From: Lichenostomus cassidix
Lineage: Eukaryota; Chordata; Aves; Passeriformes; Meliphagidae
Direction: 5' to 3'
DNA: 64,000 nt
Assembly: GCA_008360975.2 (NCBI GenBank)
Contig: CM039210.1
Location: forward strand, 4,652,293-4,716,292
Shown here: positions 30,795-42,569 of the stretch, one piece after another
Layout: each line of letters opens with the position of its first letter
Position numbering within the stretch: position 1 is the first letter of the stretch
The notes under the pieces: generated by a model
Told to the model about the DNA's origin: nothing
Seen by the model: only the letters and a program-made list of their open reading frames with translations
The model's database searches: none
Position numbers and translations under genes: made by a program

Positions 30795-31747
30795 CTATCT
30801 GTTGTAGGTTAGGTTTCTCAAGTGAATTTCTTTCTGTTTTTGTGGGGAGAGACGCTGGAAAGAGAACTTTCTAGGTGAATAGACAGCGATTAAGAAAGAC
30901 AAGGAGCAACCAAGCACTCTGACATACCACTGAAATGGTTTGGGAAGGGGAGGGGAATGGGGGTTTGGCAGTTCTTGGCTGGGTGTGGGTAGTCTTTTTT
31001 CCTGGCTGGGAGCAGAGACGGTCCTGTGGTTTTTTCACCTTGGACTTCTGCTCAGCAGCTCAACACTGCCGTGGAGTCCTCCCTGCTGCCTGCTTGCAAG
31101 CCTGCTGCTTACAAGAGGGGGAGAGGGTCCCCAGCTGCTCCGTTGATTGAGACTTTCAGCAACTGCCAGTGCTGGTCTCCCAGCACTGTCTGCATGAGTG
31201 TCTCAGGGGAACCAAACCCCCCACCTCCTCTCTCTCTCTTTGAGGCTGACATTACCCCGGGGAGGTTCCGGGCTGGCATCAGCGTGTCCCCTGCCGGCCG
31301 CGAGTAGCCACTACAGCCTTTTTGCCTCGCTGAAGCCGACAGCGCCCCCTGCCAGCTGCAAGTGAGTCACTGCAGCTTTTGCCTCATCATGCTGCCAGGA
31401 GAGAGCAAGCTCTCCACTTCCGGGCTCCAACTTAAAAAGGGACTGCTTCGCCCCACCTCCCCCTCTTCCCCAGATTCTTCTTCTGGCTGTGGTGCCAGGT
31501 CCTAAAGAGACAGTAACAATTTTTGGGGCACAGATAGATATGGAATACAATAACATTTTGGGTTACTCATAATACTGTAGACAAGAAGTTGGGAGGGGAC
31601 ACATTTGGGACAGCTGACCCCAACTGACCAAAGGGATATTCCAGACCATATGACATCACGTTCAGCATATAAAGCTGGAGGAAGATGGAGGAAGGGGAAG
31701 GGGATGTTTGGAGTGATGGTGTCACCAAAAACTGAGAAATAAACTCT
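30795..31747. other. Unassigned LTR-like DNA
   Basis: No supported gene. 30930-31500 is CT/GC-rich with short overlapping frames. 31497-31570 resembles 18520-18600. AATAAA occurs at about 31738. Confidence 0.35.
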
Positions 31748-32734
31748 GTAACCAGTTTCTTAGGTTAGAAAGTCGACATTGCTTTATTCAATGCTGAGGT
31801 ACATGTGTCAGAAACAATATAACTTTAGAAATTTTATTGTATCTCTCTAGCTAGTTTTACTTGACTTTACCTAGGGAAAGGAGCTTTTCTTTAGTTTTTT
31901 TAAGAGATATAGTATCACCCTACAGAGATGGGATTAACATACCACGGATTGGGAGTGACCCTGAAGATAACCAGAAAGATAAAGACCATTAGCAGAACAT
32001 CTGCAGGACATTGTGGCCACCCACCGAACATCCGCAGGTCATGGGGTTATCACAGACATTCACCAGATACCACCTCCAGCAGGGGTTTTGACTGTATAAA
32101 ATTCGGGAGAAAATTCTCTGATGTTATGTGTTCTTGGAATACTTTCCGAGGCACATCCTGGCCAGCAAATAAAGTAATGCCTGATTCTCTATCACTTCAA
32201 ATACGGTGTTAGAGGGTTTTTCTTATTTTCCCGCAGATTCGGTGACACATGGGGATCACTCTACAGAACATGTACCTCAGTTATCAAAACTTTTGACTGT
32301 TTATACATTTTGACACACAAAGGAATTAGTGTTCATTGGCTACAAGTTGCATAGTTCTCTTAATAATTAGAATCCTATCTTATATTGGTTAATGATTCAC
32401 TCACTTCTTATGCTAATTAGTCAGCATGCTCAGTTTCTCTCTTCTTTTGGGTCAGGGGTCTGTGGGTCGGTGGTCGCAGATCCCCATAACCTTTTATCCA
32501 CTTGGAGCTAATTACAGCACGATTACTGGGTTGGTTTTATTAGTTTCTTCCTTATCTTGGGAGTCTTGCCAGATGTCCTGGTTGCCCATAAATTCTACAT
32601 TCTTTCAGGTCAAAGCCTGTCAAGCCCTAAATTTAATTTGTTTTTTTAACACATGGACATCATTTGGACTTGCTTTGTTAGCTGTTATCTATTTCCTGGA
32701 CTAAATCTCCCTTCTTGTTGATTAAGTCCTAACA
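31748..32734 (-). repeat. LTR on the minus strand, split by a solo LTR-7
   Basis: Minus sense starts TGTTAGGACTTAATC at 32734, directly preceded by a purine tract (AGTGGGGGAAAA, 32735-32746), so it may be a 3' LTR. AATAAAG on the minus strand lies near 31785. The end near 31748 is uncertain. About 540 bp remain once the LTR-7 is removed. Confidence 0.5.
31806..32247 (+). mobile_element. Solo LTR-7 (442 bp), ERV-A family
   Basis: TGTCAG start, GGTGACA end, TSD CATG at 31802-31805 and 32248-32251. It differs visibly from the ERV-A LTRs (shorter T-run, several substitutions), so it is an older insertion of the same family. Confidence 0.92.
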
Positions 32735-32799
32735 TTTTCCCCCACTGCTACATAGGCTCCTTTTAAAAGAAATATAACTTGTTTGGTAACAATGGCATT

Positions 32800-33033
32800 T
32801 GTCTCCCCAAGAAACCATTACATGTGATGGAGCCCTGCTTTCCTGGGGATGGCTGAACACTCCTTGTTCTGCTTTGCTCATATACTCGGCTTTTGCTTTC
32901 CCCATTAAACTGTTTTTATCTCAATCCATTAGTTTTCTCACTTTTATTCTTCCAATTCTTTCTCCCATCCCACTGGAGAGAAGTGGGAAATCAGCTGCAT
33001 GGTGCTTAGTTGCTGGCTGGGGTTAAACCATGA
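32800..33033 (+). repeat. 3' part of an ERVL-type LTR
   Basis: It ends GGGTTAAACCATGACA, a form I associate with avian ERVL LTRs. The reverse-oriented element at 56572 begins with a related sequence (TGTAGTGGTTTGACC). The left end is not defined. Confidence 0.5.
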
Positions 33034-33568
33034 CAGTACAGGACTAAAACTTATTTCTGACTATAATTGCAAGAACTCTACATGAAGAACAATTGATAAA
33101 TCTTGATGCTACTTCAAATGTCTAAAGCTTTTTTTCAGCAAGTACATGAGATAGTTTGGGTTTTGTCACTGTGGGGAGGAAAGGGTTGGAAAAATGGAGG
33201 ATTGGCAAAGAGAGAGGGAAATAAATGGTTTTTAGAATTGTTTTTATTCAAAGACCAACTTTGCTCCTGGGAGATATTATAAAATACTCAGTGTGAGAAA
33301 ATTCCTGTATTTATGTTCACTTTGGGTTGTTTTCTGTCTACTAAAGAAGAGCTTTTCTCACCCAGATAATGAAGGGTTATTAACAAACTTAAAAACACTC
33401 CACAGACAGGATGAAGGCCTCTTCATAAGGGGGGGGAAGGGAGATAAGAAATTTGGAGATTGTAAAACACAGCCTGGGGAAGATTAGCACATGCCCCAGG
33501 CCCCCTATTTTATGTTACACAGGACTCAGGCCTAGCCACTTTTTGCCCCTGCTAAAGTGAACTTAGTA
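33034..33568. other. No gene seen
   Basis: AT-rich, short frames only. A 64-codon frame at 33293-33487 has no recognisable features. Confidence 0.5.
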
Positions 33569-33574
33569 GTGTAT

Positions 33575-33918
33575 TGTTGGAAACTAGATTGCCGAACAAA
33601 GCTATATAAATATATTTCTTAAGCTTAATTCAACTGTGTGACTGGCTCTAAGGTGCCTTTCCCAGGAGATAACAGAATGTAAAGAGCCAAGAAATGTGAG
33701 CATCATAAAAAAATGTAAACAAAATAAAGCGGTTACCTAGACAGAACCTTAGCTAATACTTAGAGAGCATGATAAAGAGCCTCAGACAATTAGCAGAGAA
33801 GATTAGACACGTAAACAGTGCTTTTTGTATATAAAAATGCTTGCTTCCTGAAAATAAAATGACATGACACCAATACTTCTATGAAGATGCGTGATTCATA
33901 GTTGGGCGACCCCCAACA
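33575..33918 (+). mobile_element. Solo LTR (344 bp), 6-bp TSD
   Basis: TGTTGGAAAC start, CCCCCAACA end. TSD GTGTAT at 33569-33574 and 33919-33924. TATATAAAAA near 33829 and AATAAAA near 33855. Confidence 0.9.
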
Positions 33919-33924
33919 GTGTAT

Positions 33925-35199
33925 GTCTCTGGTTTTGGAATCCTCCAGCCAGCGAGATAAATCTATTCTTTGAACTTCAGCTGTGAGTTGTGGTCATCTT
34001 GGTGTTACCTGCATATATTTGGTTCACACAGTCACCTTGTGAGAGGCAGGTGATGAACACAGGCTTAGATGACTGCTGCAGTGTGCTTATAGGATTTTTT
34101 GCATATTGATGCTGTTCTAGAGATTTCTCCCTAGCAGAAGCCTGTACCATCCCATGCTGTAAGCTTATTGGTTTATCCCTCTTCCCTCCCTGGCTCCTCC
34201 CCTCTGGCTTTCCCTGGTTGGCTCTTCTGAGTAACCATGCCTTTCTTCCCTCTCCTGATAACCCTCTGTGAAAGCCTGACTTGGGGTTCACCATCTTGGC
34301 TTTCCAGCACTCTGCATCCTCCCCTGCCTCTCTGCCCCTCTCCACCATCCTCTGACCCTCGACTGTGGACCTTGAATAAAATCCCTGGAAACCTCAGATG
34401 GTGATCCTGCATTTCTTTCATCGCCACGCCTCCACAGTGACTCGCGTCCCCTGCAGCTCCACCGCCTGCCACAGCCACGTGTCTGCCTGGCGTGTTCTGG
34501 CCCCGGGCGGCCCCCTCCACATTGCGGCGTGGGGTGGCCATTCATGAATTGTGATACTGCGCTGCCGCAGATGACTAAGGCCATATCATTAAGTTAAAAC
34601 CCAAAAAAAAGGGAGCTGCTGCTGGAAAACACATTATCTGGCTATTGTAACTGGCCTGCCAAGTGGATGCATTTTTCTCATGGCTTCCCAGAGCAAAAGA
34701 AAGTGTGTTGTGCTGTGTTGCCAATGCTGGCACCACAAATCTTCAGTGGAGCACATATCTTGCTATCAGTACATTTAAAACAAGGACCTATCCATCCTTT
34801 GCCCTGCAGAGAACTGTTCTGGCCCTCAGCATCCTGCTGCTGCCATTGGGGGAGGATTTCCTGTCACTCCAAAGCATGAAGGTACAGTGGTTTTTTTTTG
34901 TCTGCAAACATTCAACTGGCTGCAGTTGTCACCAAAACGCAAGAAGAAAAGAAACCCTCTAACACCATCTTTTAAGTGAGTTAGACATTTCTTTATTCTG
35001 GCCAGGATGTGCTTCTGGCCAGGATATGCAATGGAAATAATTCCATCCACATGCTTTTTTACCAGACTTTTCACATATTTATACATTAAAAAAACAAAGA
35101 AAATTTTGTCCATTGGTTCTACATTACTCAATTCTTAGTATTCAATCTTCTATTGGTTATTGATCCCTTCGCCTTTAATGCTAATTTGGTCCTCATTCT
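33925..35199. other. Unassigned stretch with LTR-like pieces
   Basis: No supported gene. AATAAAAT near 34376 followed by GC-rich sequence to 34560 looks like an LTR 3' end. 34960-35200 is AT-rich and may be the LTR at the 3' end of ERV-L. Open frames at 33977-34584 (-) and 34663-34962 (+) show no domain. Confidence 0.35.
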
Positions 35200-35764
35200 T
35201 TGGTTCTCTTATCAATCTTTTCCCAGACTGGGTGTATTGGGTCTGACTGAGGTGAAGTTTACAGCAGCTTTCCACCTCCGATGGTTTCCTATCACATTGA
35301 AGGATCCATCAATAAATAAATCATAGCCTCTTTCATTTTCTTGTAACTCATTATATGGTGGTGCTTCTTGGGCACAAGTCACCTTCTCAGGCAATGCTCC
35401 AAAAGCTCTGGCTTCTGGCTAATCCAAAATCTCTTCCAGGATTCCTGGGAAATTGGGTTTTCCCATTCAGACTTGTTGTGTAATGCTAACCACTTACTCC
35501 ATGTAGTGCTGTTTGCATGATGTGTTGAGGAGATATTACCTTTGAACATCCAGTGTAGGACGAGCAATCACAGCACCAAGAGGAGATATGCTTCTGTCCC
35601 AAAAAATTCTGAAGCAGCTCGAACCCCCTTATAAGCTGCTAGTATCTCTTTTTCAGTTGGAGTATAGTGGGCTTCTGATCCTCAATAACTCCAGCTCCAA
35701 AACTCTAATGGTTGACCTTTGGGTTTCTCCTGAGGTCCTTTGCCAGAGGCTCCAGGTGAGGCCC
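35200..35764 (-). pseudogene. ERV-L pol: RNase H region
   Basis: Minus-strand frames 35567-35379 and 35394-35212 resemble the connection and RNase H of avian ERVL Pol (Trp-Ser-Lys-Trp, then Tyr-Asn-Glu-Leu...Phe-Ile-Asp-Gly-Ser). They continue the ERV-L reverse transcriptase at 50861-52060; LTR-2b (35765-50860, TSD GGCCC) splits the two. Stops and frame changes make it a fossil. ERVL elements carry gag and pol and usually lack env. Confidence 0.78.
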
Positions 35765-36877
35765 TGTGGTGGTTTTGCTTAGTCCAGAACATCAGTAAGG
35801 TATCTTTAACATCTAAGAGAAATTTAAACCCTTCAAAAGCTGTTGTGGTAGGCCTGAAGAAATGTCTGAGGGGTGGGGAGTGGCACAAAGGTGACTCCTG
35901 TGTGTCCTGTGCGAAGGTTCTGGAAGTTTTTCACCAAGTCCAGCAGAGCCAATCTCTGATGACTCTGAAAGTGATGGACATGCTGCTGGCCAAGTCTGGG
36001 CCAATTAGAGGTGCTAGTTATGCTTCTGTGAAAACATATTAAAGAAAAAAATTTAAAAAAGTAGTCACATACTTCTTTTTAGCTAGAGGAGGAGGAGGAG
36101 GTGAAAATATGTGAGGGGAGAACAACATGAAGACACCGAGGTCAGTGGAGAAGGTGTGGGGGGAGGTGGTTCAGGCACCCGAGCTGAAAACCCTCTGCTA
36201 GCTGTGGTGAAGACCATGGGGAGAGCAGGTGGTCCCCCTGCAGCCCATGGAGTCCACAAGGATGCAGAGATCCACCCACAGCCTGTGGGGAGGTGCCCAT
36301 GCCAGAGGAGCAGGTAGATGCCTGGAAGAAGCTGTGACCCACTTGGAGTCCCCTATAAAGAGTTAAAGGCCTTGCAAGGGAGAGAAAGGCCTTGCTCCTG
36401 GGATGGAAGCAGCCTGGCCTCGGCTCGGGAGTCGGCACCCTATGGACAAGAGGACTTATGTTGCAGCAGAATTTGGGCGGGATGTTGCTTGTGAGATTGG
36501 ATCCACGCCAAAGAAGTTCCCAGAGGACTGTCTCTTGTGGGAGGGACCCCATGGCAAAGTAGGGGACCCCTCTCCCTGATGGACTGACCAGAGAAAAAAA
36601 CCCTTACCCTGCCCCCTGCCCGTGTTTTTGGTTGGAAAGAGGGAGGGGGGTGAGCAGAGTAACTGTCTTAAGAGGGAGAGGGGTGAGCAGAGAAACAGTG
36701 TTTGTAGTAGAAGAATTGTAGTGATGAATAGATTTATGGACTAAGAAAATATCCCATACCCTGCCCCCTACCCGAGCTGTTGGTTGGAAGGAGGGAGGGG
36801 GGTGAGCAGAGAAATGGTGTCTTAATGTTGTTAGAGGGTTTTTGTATTTTTTTTCCCGCAGATTTGGTGACTATTAT

Positions 36878-36895
36878 TGGCGACTCTGGTGGGAC
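36878..36895 (+). promoter_or_regulatory. ERV-B primer-binding site, tRNA-Arg(UCU)-like
   Basis: TGGCGACTCTGGTGGGAC matches the 3' end of tRNA-Arg(UCU), as I recall it, at 17 of 18. ERV-A has an Arg(UCG)-like site in the same place. Confidence 0.75.
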
Positions 36896-37174
36896 AAAGC
36901 TGTTGATCGCTCCACGGACCCCAGGATCGTGAGTGTCTCCCCAGCGCGCACGGAGATTTCATCCGGAGAGACCTCACGGTCCCCGGAGTCCAGTGAGTTC
37001 AACACAAGATCCCATGTTTTGTTTAAAGCATTACTTTGAGGTAAAATACAAGGGTGACGGTTCAATTAGATACTGAAAAAATCATTAGTGATGCATGCAT
37101 GTTGTCTCGGTTTCCCAGTTTTGAGTATAGGCACTGAACCCCTGTGTTTCCGAGTTCAAGTCTTGGTTGCCTTG

Positions 37175-37936
37175 TGTGGCAGGACAACCCCCCTCCCCCT
37201 TCTCTCTCTCCCTGATCGGTCCCAGGAAATGGATGGCTCAGATTAGGTTGATAACCTAATCAAGGACTACCTGGTGCTGGCGACTGAAAGTCTGAAAAGA
37301 CACTCCCCTGTGGAATGCAGAGAGAATGTGAGCAAATTTTCAGTGACTACAAATACACACTTTTATCCTATAAAAAGCTCACGAAATCTCAGAAAGCTAG
37401 AAGCTTTCTACATGGATATAGAAGCGTGAAGAAATGCCTTCTCCCCAGGTCTGGACGCAGTCCTGCGGTTACTTCCCTGGGATTGAGTGAGGAAATCTTA
37501 ATGTATTCCAACTCCAAATATGGATTTGGTAAGATCATTTGAGTTTCCTAAATTGTATTATTCCGGCTAACTTATAGGTACCTTTCTTAACTTGCATTTC
37601 AGCTAGCTCAAGCAAGAATTTCTTAACTTGCATTATTGTTCAAGCAAGCATTTCTTGCGTTTTTAACTATTTTTATAGTTCAAGCAAGGTTTTACCCCAT
37701 AATTGCATTTTTAGCTACCATAGTGTTGCAATTATGTATTCATTGTGTGTCTATGTGTGTCAATCTGTTCTATGTTTGTATGTTTGTTATTTTCTGTGTC
37801 AAATAAATGGTATTTTTAGACAAATCGGCCATATATCAAAGAATCTTGCGAACGGGACTAAGTCTTGGGGAACTAGCTGTCTTAAAGCCTGTCAAACTGC
37901 AAAAGCACATAAATCTTCTCTCTCCCATGCAAGACA
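37175..37936 (+). mobile_element. Solo LTR (762 bp) in the ERV-B leader
   Basis: TGTGGCAGG start, GCAAGACA end. TSD CCTTG at 37170-37174 and 37937-37941. TATAAAAAG near 37369 and AATAAATGG near 37802. Confidence 0.9.
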
Positions 37937-38120
37937 CCTTGGTTACGAGTTCGAATCTCAGTGTCATCTTCCTGTGTTTCTGAGTTCGAGTCGTGGTTGC
38001 ATTTGTTCCCAGTTCGAGTCTGGGTTGTCTCAGTTCCGAGTTTGAGTCTCAGAGCCCAGTGTTTGAGTTTGAGTCTCAGTTGCTTTGGTTCCGAGTTGGA
38101 GTCTTGGTTTGTCTCGGTTC

Positions 38121-38693
38121 TGTGAAAAACAAGGTTCACTCTCCTGTTAGGATTAAAAAGGTTTAATAAAGGACAATAGGGGACAGATAAAAGCAAAAGG
38201 TCAGCGCTGGGTGCTTTGGCATTCAGCCAAAAAAAGCACACCTGGTATGGACAGAGACACCTTTTACATACCCTTCAGCCTAATGCATATTCATAAATAG
38301 TTATACATATTCCTATTTTTCTCCAAACTATTTTGCATGTTCTGGGAACTAATCCGCCTCCTCGGAGCATGCGCAGTCGTTTCATTGATTCTGTTATCAC
38401 TCCCAGATTGTAGTTCCTGCAGCGACAGGTGCTGATAGTTGGAGTGTCAGAGGCAGGGTCCATTCGTGGGATGTTATCCAGTTCAAGCAGACAGTTCAAG
38501 CATTCTAATAAAACTATAACAGCCATTTTACTACTATTAAACTCAGCTAGTACTAGAAAGAAAGACCTTAGTCATCATTACACAGCAATTTTTCACAACC
38601 AGTCTACCTCTATAAGAAAAGAATTAAAACAATACATATAGTATCCATTGTAATATTTGCAAAAAGCCAACATTATGACATGTATTTATCACA
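38121..38693 (-). repeat. ERV-P 3' LTR (573 bp, LTR-4 family)
   Basis: Minus sense TGTGATAAATAC start and GTTTTTCACA end. It is 92 bp longer at the U3 end than the 5' LTR. Relatives are at 19447-20708, 53267-53924 and 55789-56408. Confidence 0.9.
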
Positions 38694-38718
38694 ATTCCTC
38701 CTCTTTTTCTTTTTACAA
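38694..38718 (-). promoter_or_regulatory. ERV-P polypurine tract
   Basis: On the minus strand a run of purines (AAAAAGAGGAGGAAT at its end) abuts the 3' LTR. Confidence 0.85.
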
Positions 38719-38763
38719 ATCATTTGGCTTGAGCAGTAATTCTTGTTTTTTTATCTCCACCAT

Positions 38764-40603
38764 TCACTCATTTCTTTCACAAATCAACCTTGCTTCCTCA
38801 AAGGGGTCCTTTTTATTATTTTGTTTCTTTAACACCATGATCTTTTGTGCCGTTCTGGATGTAGCCAATTTTGGGTCCACAGGCATAGTAACTAATTGCC
38901 TACCTTGGACAACACTGGTGATTAGCCGAATAAAACAGGGAATCAAGCAAGGAAAATAACAAACCAGCTGTTGCACATAAAAGGAAGAAGCCCAATTTTT
39001 TCCACCATTCTATTCCCAATACATTATCCCACCAGTTAGCTTTTAGCATTGATTCCCATATTTGGATCGGTATATGGGCTATTTTTCTGATATCTTTGGC
39101 TATATCTAAGACAGCATCCCCATTGTCATCAATTTTCAAACAACAGTTCGATGTATTAAATTTTCCACAAAGTCCCCCTTCTTCAGCTAATAAATAGTCT
39201 AAAGCCAACCTATTTTGATACACTGCGGCTCTTGTTTGCCTTTGTTGACTTGATATTAATTCCAATGCCCGAGCAGTTTTGTTGGTTATGATCTCTACAA
39301 CAGCTTGAAGTCTTATAATTCGATTTAACATATAAATTGGGGTTCGATAGCCCCAACTCCCATCTTGCGCCCAGGTAGCTGGCCCATATGTTTCCAGTAT
39401 GTGTTCAGGGGGCCATTCCTCCTCTCCCCATTTTTGAAATCCACCAATCACTGTTCTTTTATTTCTTTTTAGATCCTCATAAACTGGTACTCCTAGTTGA
39501 TCTCCATCTGGTCCTGGTAAGAGGAAAAATCCTGGTTGTATGATCCCCAGAGTACAACTCCCTTTCCACCGGGGGGGAGTTTTGGGTATGCTCTTTTCCC
39601 ACATATCCAAAATAAGCCATCTGGTGCTTTCCAATAATCATTTCTCTGTTGATTAACATTTTCCCAGAATTTGTATATTTCTGGGATCCCAAAGTAAGGA
39701 TTCTTGCCTGTATCATTACATTGAAAGAGTCTGATTTCATTATTATACTTACAATTTTTCCCTTTTGCTTTTTTTCTGGGCCCAATGCAGAGTTGGTTCT
39801 TCTGGGACCCACCCTATAGAACTTCCGTTACTAATTTTATATCTTTTACAGGGAGTATTTCCTACCTCGCTTAGGAAGTTTTCCCCAGTACGCCATAGGC
39901 ACTCTTCCCCTATCACTATTGAACTTAAAATCCACCCTTCTGGCCGGTTTTCTCCTTTCATATTTGTTCGGTTCCATTTAAGAAGTTCTACAGGGCCTAG
40001 GCTACTGCCCTTCCAGGGCCATTCCTCTGTCATTATAGCCCCACCACAGACCCAACAGTTGGTAATGTTTAATTCCTTACTTATTCTTTCCCCTAATTCC
40101 ACAAACAGGTTTTTCCCTACTCCTGAGATTTCCATTTCTTTTTCTAATTGTTGTTTGAGTTTTGTATACAAATCCTGGTGTAGGGTTGATACAGGTTGGG
40201 ATTGCTGGGTTGGTTTCACTTCTTTGTTTACTATTTGTTCCTTTACCAAATCCTGGACCCGGTTACTAAGGGCAAAAGTGAAGCAAACCCATTTTTCCCC
40301 TTTTGGACATTTTTCTCCTAACTTACTACTACTTCTTAAATTTTCCGCAATCCAGTATCTTTTCCCTTTCTGTGTGCAAGTACCTAATTTGGATGGATCA
40401 TAGCATTGATTGCTAATATGAGTATGGGTAATAAGAAAGGAACCTCGGGTTCTTTCCCAGTAAAGTGTCCGGTAGCATTTGTGACACGATTTTGCTTGTA
40501 TCCCATAAGGGAAAAGGCAAAGAGTGAGTGACACAAGGAGGAATAATAGAGGTCCGGTATGGCTTATACTCCCACCTCCCATGCCTATGGGGTTGCTGCC
40601 CAT
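38764..40603 (-). pseudogene. ERV-P env glycoprotein, frameshifted
   Basis: Minus-strand frames 40603-39749 (surface subunit) and 39634-38900 (transmembrane) with a tail in 38976-38764. The ATG at 40603 is followed by a hydrophobic signal (about residues 17-36). The surface part has a CWVC motif and multiple Asn-x-Ser/Thr sites. The transmembrane part has Arg-Asn-Lys-Arg (furin type), a heptad region, an Asn-Arg-Leu-Ala-Leu-Asp segment and a Cys-x7-Cys-Cys motif, one residue longer than the usual CX6CC. At least three frameshifts break it (near 39755, 39640 and 38930). The tail resembles the fragment at 20790-20985. Confidence 0.85.
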
Positions 40604-40660
40604 AGCAGGGGTATATAATCTTCTCGGTGGCGAGTACAGTGGTCAATCCGGTCTTGCCCT

Positions 40661-42142
40661 CTATTTCCTTGTCACATCCTCCTTATTAGTTTCCAAGCAA
40701 ATCGCCTCTGATACTTTTTTAACTGTGTGTTGGGGGTTGAGTACATTTAGAATTTCTTCCCATTCCTTTTACTAAGCAACAAATAGTTGGATGTTTAGAG
40801 CCGTCAAGTCTTTTGTAAAAGACAAAAGGTATGCTTGGGCAGAGCAGGGAAAGGGAAGAGCGGGCCCTTGGAACGCAGTCTCTCGTGGTTCGGATGCTGG
40901 GAGGAGAGGCTGCTCTTCGCTTTTTCGGCTGCGATCAGAGGAGATCCAACTGTGCCCTGTTTTTTTTCTTCTCCTGGCTGGGTGAGCTTTGATTTGACCT
41001 TTTTTCCCACTGGGAAGGGCACGTTTCCCCGGGCTGCGTTTTTCTCGCGGCTGCTGCTGGGGGAGTCCGGCTGCCTCTGCCGCCTGCCCCCGCCCTCTGC
41101 CGCACGGGACCGCTGCGTCTGCTGTGACTGCAGAGATCCTTGCTGCCTCGCTGGCTGGCCAGGGAGAGCCACCACCAGCCCCAGCCCCCTGCCACCCTGC
41201 TTGCTGCTCCGAGCTGCCTGCCTGCTTCTCGGTCTGCCCGCCATTGCCAGCTGCGTGAGGCTGACCTGACCCTGCGCCACAGCGCCACCTGCAGCCGCTC
41301 GGGAGTCATCGCACCTGCTCTGCCTGGCCGGGAGCTCAACAGCGCCCCTGCTGCTTGTGACCGTGATTACACCACACGGGAAAAGGCTCGGCAGCTCACA
41401 AGTCATCTGCTATTGGTTTCTGATTCTAGTTGTGGTTGCTATTATTGTTATTGCTTGTTTATAGATACTAGTAAAGAACTGATATTACTTTTTTCCCATA
41501 CCTTTGCCTGAAAGCCCTTTATTTTTCAAAATTAAATAATTCGGAGGGAGAGGAAAAAAAAAATCACATTCTCTGTCCTAAGGGAGGGTTCAACCTCTCT
41601 TGGCAGACACCTTTCTTCCAAACCAAGACAGTGTGGTTTCCCATTGTTCCTCAGGTACTTCCCATTCAACAGGTACTCGTAATTCCCTCCCACAGAGCAA
41701 AGTTACTATTTGAGTTAACCCTAGTTCTGTCTGGATAGGGAGTGAATTTTGCTCTCGACACTTCATGTAATGAGCTCGCTGTTTTTGTGAACTACAATAC
41801 CAGTTTTTCCCACAATGTATGCATTTACATTTAACCCAGCTAGCATGTCCAGTATTGGGATGAACCAGACAAGGTATGTGGTACGGTACTGATGGAGGTT
41901 GTAATATCTCTTCTTTATACAAGTCACAGGCTAAAGCAAAAACATGAGGACCCTCTGCCCGAAACAGTCCTGAACTTCCGGTTTGGGGTGGAGGTATTCC
42001 TCCCAAGGGGATATCGGAGGCTCCTCAAAACTTGTCCAGGTGGCACTTGGAACCACTGATATAAACTTGGTCTCACTTCCCAGTTAGGTGTGATCCTCAG
42101 TACATTCTCTGGATCATTTGGGTCTTCCCAGTTCATTACCAC
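40661..42142 (-). pseudogene. Extra ERV-P reading frame between pol and env, C2HC finger
   Basis: The frame starts at an ATG (42142) overlapping the end of pol in another phase, shifts once near 42006 and runs to 41631, where LTR-1c (40728-41630) interrupts. After the LTR and one TSD copy the phase is kept for about 20 charged codons to a TAG at 40661. Total is about 190 codons, ending before the env ATG at 40603. Its middle has Cys-x2-Cys-x13-His-x3-Cys (within 41758-41827) plus two nearby cysteines. I know of no standard gammaretroviral gene here. It could be an accessory protein or a relic of env or pol; ERV-A has nothing in this place. Confidence 0.5.
40728..41630 (+). mobile_element. Solo LTR-1c (903 bp) inside ERV-P
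   Basis: TGTTGGGG start, AACCAAGACA end. Flanks CTGTG (40723-40727) and GTGTG (41631-41635) match at 4 of 5. Same family and length as 2604-3505. Confidence 0.85.
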
Positions 42143-42527
42143 CCAGTCTTTGCTTAAGAGTCAACTTGGTATCACCCGGCTTAGAGGTTATAGTCCACTC
42201 CTTAGGTTCCTCCACAGGTCCTTTGATCCTGCTGGTGTGGATCCACCCTCTTTCTCTGGTCCAGACCGCTGCCTTGGTTGTCAGTAATACCCGAAAAGGA
42301 CCTTCCGATTGTGGAGTTAAAGATTGCTCTTTCCACGTTTTCACCAGCACCCATTCCCCTGGATGGATATTATGGATTTTAAATTCTAAGGGTGTGGTTT
42401 GAGGGATTATCCCTTTCAACCTCAAATTTTCAAGTGTTTTTGCAATTGTGATGACATATTTTCTAACACTCATTTCTCCCATTTCATAAGTAGCAGTTTC
42501 ATGCTCAACAGAGCCAATGGTAATCAT
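42114..42527 (-). pseudogene. ERV-P integrase C-terminal domain
   Basis: Open minus-strand frame with His-Pro-Gly-Glu-Trp-Val-Leu-Val-Lys and Gly-Pro-Phe-x-Val-Leu-Leu-Thr motifs, the C-terminal (GPY/F-type) domain of gammaretroviral integrase, which binds DNA. It ends at a TGA overlapping the start of the extra frame. A pyrimidine tract (42570-42617) separates it from the core, so sequence was lost or replaced there. Confidence 0.82.
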
Positions 42528-42569
42528 TTTATTTAGGACATTTGTGTTTTAATCATGAGTTCTGTTAAA

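Noticed and set aside
40661..42142. Tat-like transactivator
   Set aside because: The cysteine spacing fits a C2HC finger better, and the C-terminal codons are mixed-charge rather than a basic run; no support for that homology.
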